DNA from: Megascapheus bottae
Taxonomy: Eukaryota; Chordata; Mammalia; Rodentia; Geomyidae
Length of the DNA: 64,000 nt
Direction: 5' to 3'
Assembly: GCA_024803745.1 (NCBI GenBank)
Contig: JANJXV010000025.1
Span: 16,324,341 to 16,388,340, forward strand
The translations under genes and the position numbers were made by a program. Shown here one piece after another: positions 55,309-64,000 of the stretch. The notes beneath the pieces were generated by a model. The model was not told the origin of the DNA. It ran no database searches and saw nothing but the letters and a program-made list of their open reading frames with translations. Numbering within the stretch: the first letter of the stretch is position 1; each line of letters starts with the position of its first letter.

Positions 55309-55492
55309 TTTCCAATCCGAGGCTTGAGCTCAGGGCTTGAGCACTGTCCTTGGACTTTCCTCAAGGCTGATGTTCTACCCTGAGCTACCGCACCACTTCT
55401 GGCTTTTTCTATGTATGTGGTACCGAGGAATCGAACCTGGGTCTTCGTGCATGCTAGGCAGGCACTCTACCACTAGGCCAAATTCCCGGCCC
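55309..55492 (-). mobile_element. IDL-Geo dimeric SINE inside L1
   Basis: CCAATCCGAGGCTTGAGC to GGCCAAATTCCCGGCC, flanked by AGTTTCTTTTTT copies. Confidence 0.9.
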
Positions 55493-55539
55493 AGTTTCTT
55501 TTTTTAATGTTGACTTTTGTTGAACCAAATGTTGTAGTG

Positions 55540-55620
55540 ATTGTTTTGCAGTGCTAGGGATTGAACTTAGGTCTTAGGCATGCTAGGTAAATGCTCTCCC
55601 ATTCAAGTACTCCAGGCCCC
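55540..55620 (-). mobile_element. ID-like SINE
   Basis: AGTGCTAGGGATTGAAC to CATTCAAGTACTCCAGGCC. Confidence 0.65.
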
Positions 55621-55704
55621 AATTTTCGTTTTAATGTATTATTTTCCTTTTTGTGATATCTAATAAAGATTAATCTAGCTGTATTTTAACTTTTTTCATA
55701 TATT

Positions 55705-56045
55705 TTTATTGTAATAGAAGGGTTACATTATATTCACCAGATAGAAGGTATATTACTTCACAGACATTGATACCCTTTCTCATGTCTTGGTCCCCATTTC
55801 CCACCCCTTACCCCCATCCCTCATCTTTTTCCCCCCTTCCCTATCCGATTTCAAATAACCAAATACACATATATACAATATATCAGATAACAATGTGAAA
55901 TACTGTAACAATATGAGATAACCAAGGGACAGCAAAAGAGATGAGAGATAACATTATATTAAGGACAACATATAGTATGACACTAAATGAAAGGATCTCC
56001 AGGATATAGAAACAAAAGCCATATAATGAGTGATTGTTGTCCTTA
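55705..56045 (-). mobile_element. Dispersed repeat, longer copy
   Basis: Same start as 22844-22980 (GGGTTACATTATATTCACC, ...GATACCCTTTCTCATGTC), extending ~200 bp further through an ACA-rich part. Likely a LINE 3' region in reverse, but I cannot assign it. Confidence 0.45.
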
Positions 56046-56161
56046 ATGTATTTTAATTTTTAAAATGTATTTTTCTCATTTTGTTCCAGTTTTCTGTGGC
56101 AGTCATGTATTATTTCTGAAATTGTTTGAGATAAATGTCTTTCAAAAAAATAAAAAAAGGT

Positions 56162-56350
56162 GGGCCGGGAGTTTGACCTAGTGGTAGAGTGCTTACTTAG
56201 CATGCAGGAATACCTAGGTTCAAGTCCTCTGTACCATATACATAGAAAAAAGCCGGAAGTGGTGCTGAGGCTCAAGTGGTAGAGCTCTAGCCTTGAGAAA
56301 GTCTTAAGGACAGTGCTCAGGCCCTGAGCTCAAGCCCAGGACTGGCTAAA
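56162..56350 (+). mobile_element. IDL-Geo dimeric SINE
   Basis: GGGCCGGGAGTTTGACC to AGCCCAGGACTGGC. Confidence 0.88.
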
Positions 56351-56364
56351 TAAATAAAAAGGTA

Positions 56365-56600
56365 AAATCTGGGCACAGTGGCTCATGCTTATAATTCTAG
56401 CTACTCAGGAGGCTGAGATCTGAGGATCAAGGTCCAAAGCCAGCCCAGGCACAAAAGGACCTGAGACTCTTATCTCCAATTAACCCCAAGAAAACTGAAA
56501 GTGGGGCTTGACTCAAGGGTAGGGTGGGTAGCCTTGAGCTGAAGAGCTCAGGGACAGCACCCAAGCCGAGTTCAAGCTCCATGACCCAAAATAAGATAAA
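56365..56600 (+). mobile_element. B1-Geo composite SINE
   Basis: CTGGGCACAGTGGCTCATGC to AGTTCAAGCTCCATGACCC. Confidence 0.83.
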
Positions 56601-56644
56601 ATAGAATAATATAATACAATATAAATAAATTTTAAAAACAGTAA

Positions 56645-56900
56645 AAGCCGAGCGTGGTGGCCCACACCTGTTATCCTAGCTACTCAGGAGGCTGAGATCT
56701 GAGGATCTCAGTTCAAAGCCAGCCCCGGTTCAAAGCCAGCCCAGGCACTAATCCATGAGACTCTTATCTCTAGTAAACCATCAGAAAATTGGTAGTGGTT
56801 CTGTGGCTCAAGGGGGGTAGGGCAGTAGCCTTGAGTTGAAGAACTCGGGGACAATGCCCAAACCCAGAGTTCAAGTCCCACAACCAATAAAAAAACAAAA
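56645..56900 (+). mobile_element. B1-Geo composite SINE with internal duplication
   Basis: GAGCGTGGTGGCCCACACC start. GTTCAAAGCCAGCCC occurs twice in a row near 56710-56745. Ends CAAGTCCCACAACC. Confidence 0.83.
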
Positions 56901-57280
56901 AGGCTAAAGAGCATAGTATTCTGCAGTCTAAAATAAAATTTAGTGGGCTTGTGTGTATAGCATTACTCTAAAACAGATTCCAGAAAAGACTTAGTACCTG
57001 TCATGGCCCCAAATGCCTCTTGAGTAAAGCAGTTTCTGGAACCAGTTGGGTTTGGTTTAATGGCCAAATTGCAGTTTTACCATGTGAGTCTAGCAAAGGG
57101 TACAACCACAGAAGAGTCTGTCATAAGGCTACTTGCACATGCTTTTGGGGTCCTTAACACGTATAAACATCCTGTATGTGCTGCAGCAACCCACTGTGGA
57201 AAACATACTCCTCTCTCTTGCTGTTCTACCAGTTTAATAAGCCTGTGCTGTTACCAAGCTGATTCACTTTTCCTTTGCAG

Positions 57281-57448
57281 ACATTCCTAAGTCCTCACTA
57301 TGGGATTAATCTGGTGTTGGCGTATATGATCTTGGCACTCATGGGCATCTGGGCATTTTTTGTTGCTGGAGGCAGTTGCCGAAGCCTGAAACTCTGCCTG
57401 CTCTGCCAAGATAAAGACTTCCTTCTTTACAACCAACGCTCCAGATAA
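57281..57448 (+). CDS. APH1B: APH1B coding exon 6 (terminal, with stop)
   Basis: The acceptor CTTTGCAG opens the last exon, residues 203-257 and TAA. It starts TFLSPHYGINLVLAYMILAL (helix 7), continues through AGGSCRSLKLCLLCQ and ends FLLYNQRSR. The C-terminal tail matches the human end almost exactly, which confirms the frame and the 257-residue length. Confidence 0.96.
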   Translation, partial: TFLSPHYGINLVLAYMILALMGIWAFFVAGGSCRSLKLCLLCQDKDFLLYNQRSR

Positions 57449-57639
57449 CCTCCAACAATCGGTACCTCCTGAACAGCAGGCTACATCTTTAGAGGAAGCA
57501 TACTGTGCCTTTGTCTAAGAAAAAAAAATAATCCCCTTTTCTCCTAGAGTTTCAAAAAGAAGCCAGGTGGACATGGTCAGTTCCATTCTTGTGGCTTTCA
57601 AGAGCTGGCTGGTCTCTGCAGTGGACACAGCTGTGGTCT

Positions 57640-57765
57640 GCAGTCTGGTTGCACTGGAGAGTCACCAAGGAAACTGAAAACACTGAATTTAGTTGACTTG
57701 AACATTTGATAGTTTTTGAGAGCTTCCAGGTGATTCAGATGCACGGCAATGTAGCCACTGATGTA
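57640..57765 (+). mobile_element. Possible MER5-like relic in APH1B 3' UTR
   Basis: The CTTCCAGGTGATTCAGATGC stretch and the CCACTG that follows resemble the MER5A 3' end. The upstream part is too eroded to be sure. Confidence 0.3.
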
Positions 57766-57847
57766 CAAATGGGAAGTTCCTGAGAACACCCAAAAGTGAA
57801 CAAGAGTCTGGTGTATAACTGTTGCTTATTCCAACTTCTGCTAAGCA

Positions 57848-57853
57848 AGTAAA
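57848..57853 (+). terminator. APH1B: Variant poly(A) signal AGTAAA
   Basis: AGTAAA, a weak but used hexamer, 400 bp after the stop, with TTTGTCTTTTT and TCTGTAG downstream as a possible GU-rich element. Confidence 0.3.
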
Positions 57854-58055
57854 TTTGTAAATGTCAAGTCCTGATTAGTCTTTGTCTTTTTCTATTCTGT
57901 AGTCAGAGAAAGCTGAAGTCCTTACCTCCACAGATGCTTTCCATGTCCTTCCCTGGTAGCATCGTAGAAAGCAGGCTGGACTTCTAAATGCAGTTACACC
58001 ACTCCACTTAGCCAGCCATAATTAATCATTGAGGAAGCTGTATTTTTCTGAAGTT

Positions 58056-58085
58056 CTTCCATTCTAGGTTTTCCTAGAATGGAAG
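58056..58085 (+). other. Perfect 13-bp hairpin, 4-nt loop
   Basis: CTTCCATTCTAGG, then TTTT, then CCTAGAATGGAAG, an uninterrupted inverted repeat in the inferred APH1B 3' UTR. Confidence 0.8.
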
Positions 58086-58142
58086 CATAGCAACAGCACT
58101 AGCACTGTTATTTTATTGTAAATTCGGTTTCTTTAAGATTGA

Positions 58143-58360
58143 TTGGGCTTGGAACCAGTAGCTCTTGCCTAAAATCCTACCTACTAAGGAGGCTGAGATC
58201 CGAGGATTGCATTTCAAAGCCAGCCCAGACAAGAAAGTCCATGAGAATTTAATTCCAGTTAACCATCAAAAAGCTGGAAGTAGAGCTGTGGCTCTAGTGC
58301 TCCTGAAAACTAAGGGACAGTGCCCGGGCTTTGAGTTGAAACCCTAGTAGCATTTCCCCC
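58143..58360 (+). mobile_element. B1-Geo composite SINE
   Basis: TTGGAACCAGTAGCTCTTGCC to GAGTTGAAACCCTAGTAGC. If the APH1B transcript is long it is exonised here. Confidence 0.72.
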
Positions 58361-59214
58361 CCTTCCCCACCCCCAACATGCACACACACACATACTGATT
58401 TCCTTCTGACAATAGAAAATGAATTGTCTTCTTGATTTAAAGCTGAAGTGTTTACACTGTGAAGACCAGGCCCCAGGCTGATGGACATGCTACTTATTCA
58501 TGTATCTCGGAGCTGCTGGGCAGACGCTGAAAGATGTTTTGGATGGGCTTTGCTGGACCTGGTGGAAGGGTAACCAGTAGCATGGGTGAAAGAAGCCCAA
58601 AGGGTAATACTGACACTTTGCATTGGCTCCCGTGATGCTAACCATAGCTTTTACCCAAATGGTACTGTGCAAAAGTGGAAATCTGTCATGTTATTATATA
58701 ATCATAATCCATGCGATCTTTATATGTACTAGGTGTTCCTGGCTCTGGTAACAGTGAAGTGACACAACGTTCTTGTAAGAACACCAAGGGTGTGTGCTCA
58801 GCCTCCAAACAGCCCTTGCAATTTCCTTTAAGAGGAAACAGCCAATGAATCATGACTTTACTAACTGAAAATTGTTTCTGGTGATGCCCTGGTTCAGGGG
58901 GAGGTCCTGTGTGAAGTGGAAATGATCTGGCCATTACAGTGATGCCTCCATGAGCCCTGTATGTGTTTTGGAACAGCCGGAAGAAACGACTCAGTGGTGA
59001 CTTGACAAATGGGTTTGGCATGCCACCGTGGGAGCAGAGTGACTATGTATGAACTGGAGCTGCAGCCAGGTTCTCCACTAGCTGCACACCATTCCATTCT
59101 CTATACTTAAAATAGGGTTTCAATCTAGAGATTCACCAAGAGGTGAATTTTATATAAGATATACCACTAAGGCCTAAGTATTTTTAAAACAGTGAAGTTG
59201 TAAAATTTCCCATG

Positions 59215-59432
59215 ACAGCCAGACATCAATGGCTCATGCTTATAATCCTAATCTGAGGATCACAATTCAAAGCTAGTCCAGGTAGGAAAGTCCATAAGCC
59301 TCATATCTCCAGTTAATTACCAAAAAAAGCTGGGGTTGGGGCTATGGCTCAAATGGTAGAATTCTAGCCTTGAGTACAAAAACCAAGGGACAGCTCCAGG
59401 CTCTGAGTTCAAGCCCCAGGACTGGCACAAAA
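59215..59432 (+). mobile_element. B1-Geo composite SINE
   Basis: CAGACATCAATGGCTCATGC to CAAGCCCCAGGACTGGCAC. Confidence 0.8.
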
Positions 59433-60179
59433 ACAGAACAAAAACATCACATGACAGTGGCCAAAGACTGAAGCTGATAGTCCATTTGCCTTTCCTCTCC
59501 TTGGAAAGGAGTCCAAGGGGTCAAACTTGTCCATCAAGCTCTGACAGGGTATATAGGGAAGAGGATGGCCTGTTACTCAAAACCACATAGCAGTTCACAC
59601 TAGTTGGAAATAGGCCCTTCTAGGGTGATGTGGATCATATTACTGGATGCTTATAAGCCAGGGGAAAAGACATTTCTCAGGTGTCAGTCTGGACTCATGT
59701 GTAGTTTCCTTGGCCCTTCCACACTGCTCTCATTTAATTGTTATTTTGGAGATTTTCCTGTGACCAGCCTGAACATGTGAGAAACCTCCAGTGGAAAGAA
59801 GTATAGGTTACTTCATCTCACTGAAAATGCAGAATAGAAGAACCACTCTGCTCACTGGCTTATGGGCCAACTATATGGAAGAATTCTCTTACGACCATAC
59901 TAAGTTAGGAGTTTCATGCAAGTCCTGGTTCTGGGGCTCAATCATTTATAGGTGATACTTGTTGCTTAATGGTAGATTAGTGTGTGAGTTCTGTTTCTAT
60001 CTAGTTGTAAAACTATATGCTTTTTCAGTGCTTCTACAGAATCAGAGATGGAGTTGATAATACTTATTAGGCAGGGCTTACCACACCCAAAACACCAAAA
60101 AAAAAAAACAAAAAAAAAAACAAGATGCCAGAGATCTCTGTCCTTGGGGGCCGTATAGTAAGAACACACAAGTATTTGA

Positions 60180-60415
60180 CAGGTGCTAGAGGCTTGTGCC
60201 CATAACCCTAGCTACTCAGGAGAGTGACATCTGAGGACCAGGGTTCAACATTGGCCCAGGCAGAAAGGACTGTGAGACTCTCATCTCCAATTAGCCACCA
60301 AAAAGCTTGTAGTAGAGCTGTGGCTCAAGTGATAAGAGCAGCCTTGAGAAAACAACAAAAAAAACCCTGAGATTGGGAGACCTTGAGGTCAAGCCCTCAT
60401 TACCAGCACAAAATA
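60180..60415 (+). mobile_element. B1-Geo composite SINE
   Basis: GGTGCTAGAGGCTTGTGCCC to GGTCAAGCCCTCATTACCAG. Confidence 0.72.
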
Positions 60416-60573
60416 CTATGTATTATTTTAAGAAAAATATAAAATGTACTCCAGAATATGAATAATATAGAATACAGAGTATAAATAATACAAAATAGCT
60501 CAAATAAGATGATGCTTTTGGTTTTACAAGTGGATGAATGACACCTGGGTAACGGGACTACAGTAGTGACTGT

Positions 60574-60597
60574 GTGTGTATGTGTGTGTGTGTGTTG
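60574..60597 (+). repeat. (TG)n microsatellite
   Basis: Short interrupted TG run. Confidence 0.85.
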
Positions 60598-60644
60598 TGG
60601 TTAGTTGCCTCTGGCTGTATTCCTGTGAGAATGAGATCATTGAA

Positions 60645-60650
60645 AATAAA
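60645..60650 (+). terminator. First canonical AATAAA downstream of APH1B
   Basis: AATAAA 3.2 kb after the APH1B stop. It could end a long 3' UTR isoform, but SINEs lie between. Confidence 0.25.
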
Positions 60651-60744
60651 GGCCATACCTAAATCCTACTGAAATTCCTACCACTTAATCTGTACCAAAC
60701 AGATTATAGTTGTTCCGTAAGTCTTTGTTTATATTCTTTTCTAG

Positions 60745-60812
60745 GACTAGGATTTGAATTCAGGGCCTCACACTTGTTAGGTATTGGCTCTACTACTCCA
60801 CTACCCCTAAAT
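60745..60812 (-). mobile_element. ID-like SINE fragment
   Basis: AGGACTAGGATTTGAATTC and CACACTTGTTAGGTATTGGC. Confidence 0.5.
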
Positions 60813-61089
60813 CTTTGAGTTTGAATGGAGAGGTATGAGAGAGAAAGTCAGTTGGAAATGTCTTGGAGAATGATTGTACAGCTTGCAGGTTTTGATGGCT
60901 GTATGGTCCTTTATAGACAGGAAGTAGCTTATGCAGGAAAACCTCTAAATGGTTAAATGTTGTATGGTTGGGAGGGAGAAGCACTAAGAAGTATGAGATC
61001 TGTTGCAGTATACATAAATCTCTAGTTTCAGTGATGAACTAGCTAGTTAGCTTATCGAATGCACTAGAAAAATCTTCTCTTTTTCCAGC

Positions 61090-61175
61090 AAAGGCTGTTA
61101 TCACTGATATACAAGTTGCTATCGAGATCTTCATCTGCCCTTGAATCCAAGGACTCTGTGCGTGTTGTGATATGG
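61090..61175 (+). other. Possible unassigned exon downstream of APH1B
   Basis: TCTTTTTCCAG before and ATATGGTAAGTAA after an 86-bp stretch: textbook acceptor and donor. The stretch has no recognisable protein match. It could be a non-coding exon or a chance pair of sites. Confidence 0.25.
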
Positions 61176-61439
61176 TAAGTAATTAAAAGTTAATATTGGA
61201 AATGAATGAACTCAAGCAGAAATAATGGCTTTGACTTTTTGGCCATGTGAACAGAGATCATGCTTCTTCCTGGGCTACCCCCATCCACATGGTGAGCCCT
61301 AGACAAGAGTTATACCAACCCCAGCCAGGCCCTTCCAGGGAGCCAGAAGGAGATAAATCTATAGGTAGAAATGCCAGGAGGGGACCTGGTGTGACTTTTG
61401 GGGGTGAGGGGAGGTGATAATGTGGTTTTTTTCCACTTC

Positions 61440-61592
61440 TCCATTTTTTAAAGATTTATTGGGGAATAACTGATACAAAATAAATGGCACATATTTAGAA
61501 GTGTAAAACTTGAGCACTTTTCACATATTATGGAGAAACTATCACCACACTCAAGACAATGAGCATATCAACCTCAACCATTTCTTACATTT
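61440..61592 (-). mobile_element. Old L1 3' UTR fragment, antisense
   Basis: TTTATTGGGGAATAACTGAT, AATGGCACATATTTAGAAGT and AACTATCACCACACTCAAGA follow the reverse L1M 3' UTR. No open reading frame. Confidence 0.7.
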
Positions 61593-61593
61593 G

Positions 61594-61690
61594 TGTGTGG
61601 GTGCACATACTGGGGCTTGAACTCAGGGCCTTGTGCTATCAGTTGGTTTTTTTCAGTCAAGGCTGGCACTGTGCCACTTAAGCCATGTAA
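61594..61690 (-). mobile_element. Geo right-monomer fragment
   Basis: TACTGGGGCTTGAACTCAGG to CTGTGCCACTTAAGCC. Confidence 0.55.
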
Positions 61691-61824
61691 ACGAGGTACA
61701 CATACATATATTATGTATACTTTTACTGTGTGTGTGTATTTCCTTTTTCCAGCTTAGACATAGAAAAAAAAAGAAACTCAAGGACTATGGCCTTGGAAGT
61801 AGTTTTGGTTTGGTTTGGTTTCGA

Positions 61825-62010
61825 TTGGTCATGAGGCCTGGGTGCTGTCCCTGAGCTCTTTTTGTTCAAGAATAGAACATTCCACCACTTTGAACCACTT
61901 ATGGTTTCTGGTGGTTAATTGAAGATAAGAGTCTCATGAACTTTCCTGCCACAGCCCTCAGATTTCAGCCTCCTGAGTAGTTAGGAACACAGGCATAAGC
62001 CTGGTAGGTG
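61825..62010 (-). mobile_element. B1-Geo relic
   Basis: GGTCATGAGGCCTGGGTGC to CCTCCTGAGTAGTTAGGA, with the 7SL end decayed. Confidence 0.6.
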
Positions 62011-63830
62011 TTTGTTTGTTTTCGTTAGTGTTTTTTTTTAAGAGATAAAGGGTAACACCTTAGGAGCTGAGCTGACTTCTGTGCCCAATGTCAGTTGATG
62101 ATCAGACAAAGGCCAAGGTTTAAGATGATGAAGCAGAGTGGAGGCAGGATATTGTTGATTTATAGGGATCATTGAAGCAGGTGTGTTTAATTAGTGTGTG
62201 AGGGTTTATGGGGCCCCTCCATGACTGGGGTAAGCCTGGTGCTTTCTGTTGCAAAGCTGTGGAAGAGGCCCTGGTACTGGCAACTGGTTCAGTTGGTGCC
62301 ACTGCATCTGTGTGAGATGGGCTTGGCTAGCCAGGAACATATTTTCCTCTTCCAAGGTAGGAATATCACTCTACCTCTCCCTGCATGGTTGCACCATGGA
62401 GTGAACCTAAGTAGGGTCAAGACTACTCAAGTGAGAGGCATTACATCTGCTGGTTGGTCTACAGCCAATGATAGGTTCACTTGGTGGCAATCATTCTTTT
62501 ATGGTGAATTATTTGGCGCTGCACAGTACTTTGTCCCGTCATTCTATAATCAAGAAGCATAGGTGGGGTAGGGGGACACCCCCCATGGCATTGTCTAGGC
62601 CTCACATCTTCCTTCTGTGGCAATTGAATAGGAGCCAGGAGGCCTACCCTGTGCCCCTGGTGGATGGCTTCCAGCAGACTTGGCAAGTGGAGGTGGCGTT
62701 ACCTGACCCAACCCTACTGGTACAGACTGAGGATAGTGCCTCCGCTTCCCCACAGGAGCCCTAGGGGTCACCTTTTCCTCCTGGCAGTGGGTCTTAGAAC
62801 TCCTGGCACCTCGAAGGAAGACCACTCCTTGTGACATGAGATGGGAGTGGGGCTGAATGAGCAATGCGGGAATTCAGATGTGGGTGACTTTTCCAGAACC
62901 TACTCACTTTGACCTAGAAGGCTCAGGAAGTCTAGAAACATCTTGTGGGTTTGGGAATTTTCAGGCTTTGAGGTCATCAGAAGTGGGAGTCGGTGCATAG
63001 GTGTGTACATGCGTGGAGGAGACACACAATTGGCACCCTGGGCAGGGCTCTGCAGGATGTGCTTCTGCACATGGATAACCATGTACTGTGTCTATAGTGG
63101 GAGCTGGAGAAAAAGCACCAGCAATCCCCCTCCCCCCACCAGGCCTGAGTCACTTCTGGATACCTAATAAGAAGGAAACGACCAGTACTGAAGAAGTGGC
63201 TCAGGCAGAAGAGAGACCAGGATGGGCACCTAACCCTTTTATCTTAGCTTGATATTCTCCTTCCCTTTGATCTGCTCCCCACCTCCCCAAATCCCTAGGC
63301 CTATTCCCTACCTCTCAAGGCAGTCTTCCAGGGTTTATTCTGTGTGGAAGTCCTCCAGGCTTAACCTCCCTTGCATTGTCCACATATGCACAGTCCACCA
63401 AGGTGGGGCTGTCCACAGAGGCTCTCCAGCACTTGGAAATGTGGTTCATGGAAATGAGAAACTCCTGTTTATTTTAATATATTTAAATGTAAAAACTAAT
63501 AACTGATTCAGTCATTTGTAATACTTTTAAGTATGCTTGAGCAGCTGTTTTTTTCAACTGTAAATCTTGTGAAACCTGAGCATAGAGCAAATGTTTACAG
63601 GGAAAACATAGTATCTGAATCCAGATTGTTGCAAGAGTAATCTACACACCAGATTTTCTCAAGAGTTCCTATGGGGAAACTAAAATATCTCGTTAAAGTA
63701 CTGAGTATACTGGGGATGGGAAGGAAAAAGTGGGATAGAGCAAAGGAAGGGGTGATTTATTCCAAAAAGGAATTTACTCATTACCTGCCTTACAAAATGG
63801 TAGCCCCTCTGTACATCACCTTTATAATAA

Positions 63831-63850
63831 CATATATATATATATATACA
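63831..63850 (+). repeat. (TA)n microsatellite
   Basis: Nine to ten TA units. Confidence 0.85.
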
Positions 63851-63889
63851 TATCTACAGTGTGTGTGGATAGATAAGAGAGCCAGCTAG

Positions 63890-63920
63890 ATGGATAGATA
63901 GATAGATAGATAGATAGATG
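63890..63920 (+). repeat. (GATA)n microsatellite
   Basis: Seven GATA units. Confidence 0.95.
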
Positions 63921-64000
63921 AGTCATGCTACTGATTTATCCTTCTTAGTATGGCTTCTAGGAAGTCTGAAGTATGTGTCTAGCATTATACTTTATTTCTA

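Larger units (their letters stand above)
54530..55670 (-). mobile_element. Old L1 (L1M-type) 3' region, antisense, interrupted
   Basis: Contains the order of landmarks of mammalian L1 3' ends in reverse: GGACCACACAGCATTTGTTC, GGCTATATACCTGTGAGTGG, TTATTGAGTTGTCTAGC, TAAGAGTTCTTCATAT, CTCTTGTCAGATAAC. An IDL-Geo SINE splits it at 55309-55492, and an ID fragment sits at 55540. Confidence 0.75.
53145..57280 (+). other. APH1B: APH1B intron 5
   Basis: Contains a CT/CCCT microsatellite, an antisense L1 fragment split by an IDL-Geo copy, a second antisense LINE-like fragment, another IDL-Geo and two B1-Geo copies. Positions 53145-54169 and 56900-57280 show nothing I can name. Confidence 0.85.
36723..57448 (+). 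other. APH1B: APH1B gene (complete coding region, 6 exons)
   Basis: APH1B is a subunit of gamma-secretase. With nicastrin, presenilin and PEN-2 it cleaves type-I membrane stubs such as APP and Notch, and it forms the initial scaffold with nicastrin in the ER. Six exons with consistent phases (113, 171, 71, 123, 128 and 168 nt) total 774 nt, giving 257 residues plus stop, the length I recall for human APH1B. The protein is hydrophobic throughout, consistent with the seven-helix APH-1 fold. The helix-packing glycines Gly121, Gly125 and Gly129 (SGLGFGIMSG) and the two conserved membrane histidines His170 (LLHVFWG) and His196 (LLTHLLVS) are intact. The gene is therefore very likely functional. 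The choice of APH1B over APH1A rests on the overall match and the RAB8B neighbour. Confidence 0.96.
57449..58142 (+). other. APH1B: APH1B 3' UTR (minimum extent)
   Basis: Follows the TAA stop and stays free of young SINEs until 58143. There is no AATAAA here. A variant AGTAAA at 57848 followed by a GT/T-rich stretch is one candidate poly(A) site, and the next canonical AATAAA is at 60645. The true end may be anywhere between. A possible old MER5-like relic lies at about 57640-57765, and a perfect hairpin at 58056-58085. Confidence 0.55.
58361..61089 (+). other. APH1B downstream flank
   Basis: Apart from two B1-Geo copies, an ID fragment and a TG repeat, 58361-59214, 59433-60179 and 60816-61089 show no feature I can support. 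Part may be 3' UTR. Confidence 0.6.
62011..64000 (+). other. Unidentified SINE-free block
   Basis: Two kb without SINEs, fairly GC-rich at 62.2-63.4 kb. Short open frames exist, the longest about 120 codons. None resembles a protein I know, and none has splice or start support. It could be an old element, a decayed retrocopy or plain flank. Confidence 0.5.

Noticed and set aside
4199..55492. Orientation bias of IDL-Geo copies against the genes
   Set aside because: By my count about 15 reverse versus 8 forward, too few to claim selection. B1-Geo shows no such tilt.
62194..62764. Next gene (CA12 expected on the opposite strand)
   Set aside because: No carbonic anhydrase exon or motif is seen on the - strand. 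In human the gene starts well beyond this distance.
1..64000. CRISPR arrays, phage, operons, riboswitches or a novel defence system
   Set aside because: Split exons, SINEs and a CpG island show vertebrate nuclear DNA. The direct repeats are microsatellites and interspersed elements.

Overview
This is nuclear DNA of a mammal, most likely a geomyoid rodent (kangaroo rats, pocket mice, pocket gophers). Two things support this. Split exons with GT/AG junctions rebuild two vertebrate genes, and the window is packed with a dimeric SINE whose left half is ID-like (tRNA-Ala type). That SINE matches what I know of IDL-Geo, described as restricted to Geomyoidea. A second abundant SINE joins a 7SL/B1-like left half to the same right half. 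I cannot name the species. There is no bacterial, phage or CRISPR content, and I do not see a new biological system.

Layout, all genes on the + strand. Positions 1-17372 are the 3' part of RAB8B intron 1; exon 1, with the start codon and P-loop, lies upstream of the window. RAB8B coding exons 2-8 run from 17373 to 29810. A roughly 4-kb 3' UTR free of recognisable SINEs follows, to about 33.87 kb. A 2-kb SINE-bearing intergenic stretch leads to a CpG island (about 36.05-36.86 kb) that forms the APH1B promoter. All six coding exons of APH1B lie between 36723 and 57448 and encode an intact 257-residue protein. The remaining 6.5 kb hold APH1B 3' UTR and downstream flank with SINEs, an old L1 fragment, a possible unassigned exon and a 2-kb block I could not identify. 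The order RAB8B-APH1B, same strand, matches the human 15q22 arrangement.

Function: RAB8B is a Rab GTPase of exocytic and ciliary traffic. APH1B is the multi-pass scaffold subunit of gamma-secretase. They are neighbours by synteny, not an operon. Interspersed DNA is mostly SINEs in both orientations, several nested with target-site duplications, plus MIR, MER5-like, L1 and MaLR-type relics and many microsatellites. The most distinctive single element is a 3'-truncated, tailless 7SK RNA retropseudogene with a perfect 17-bp target-site duplication in APH1B intron 4.
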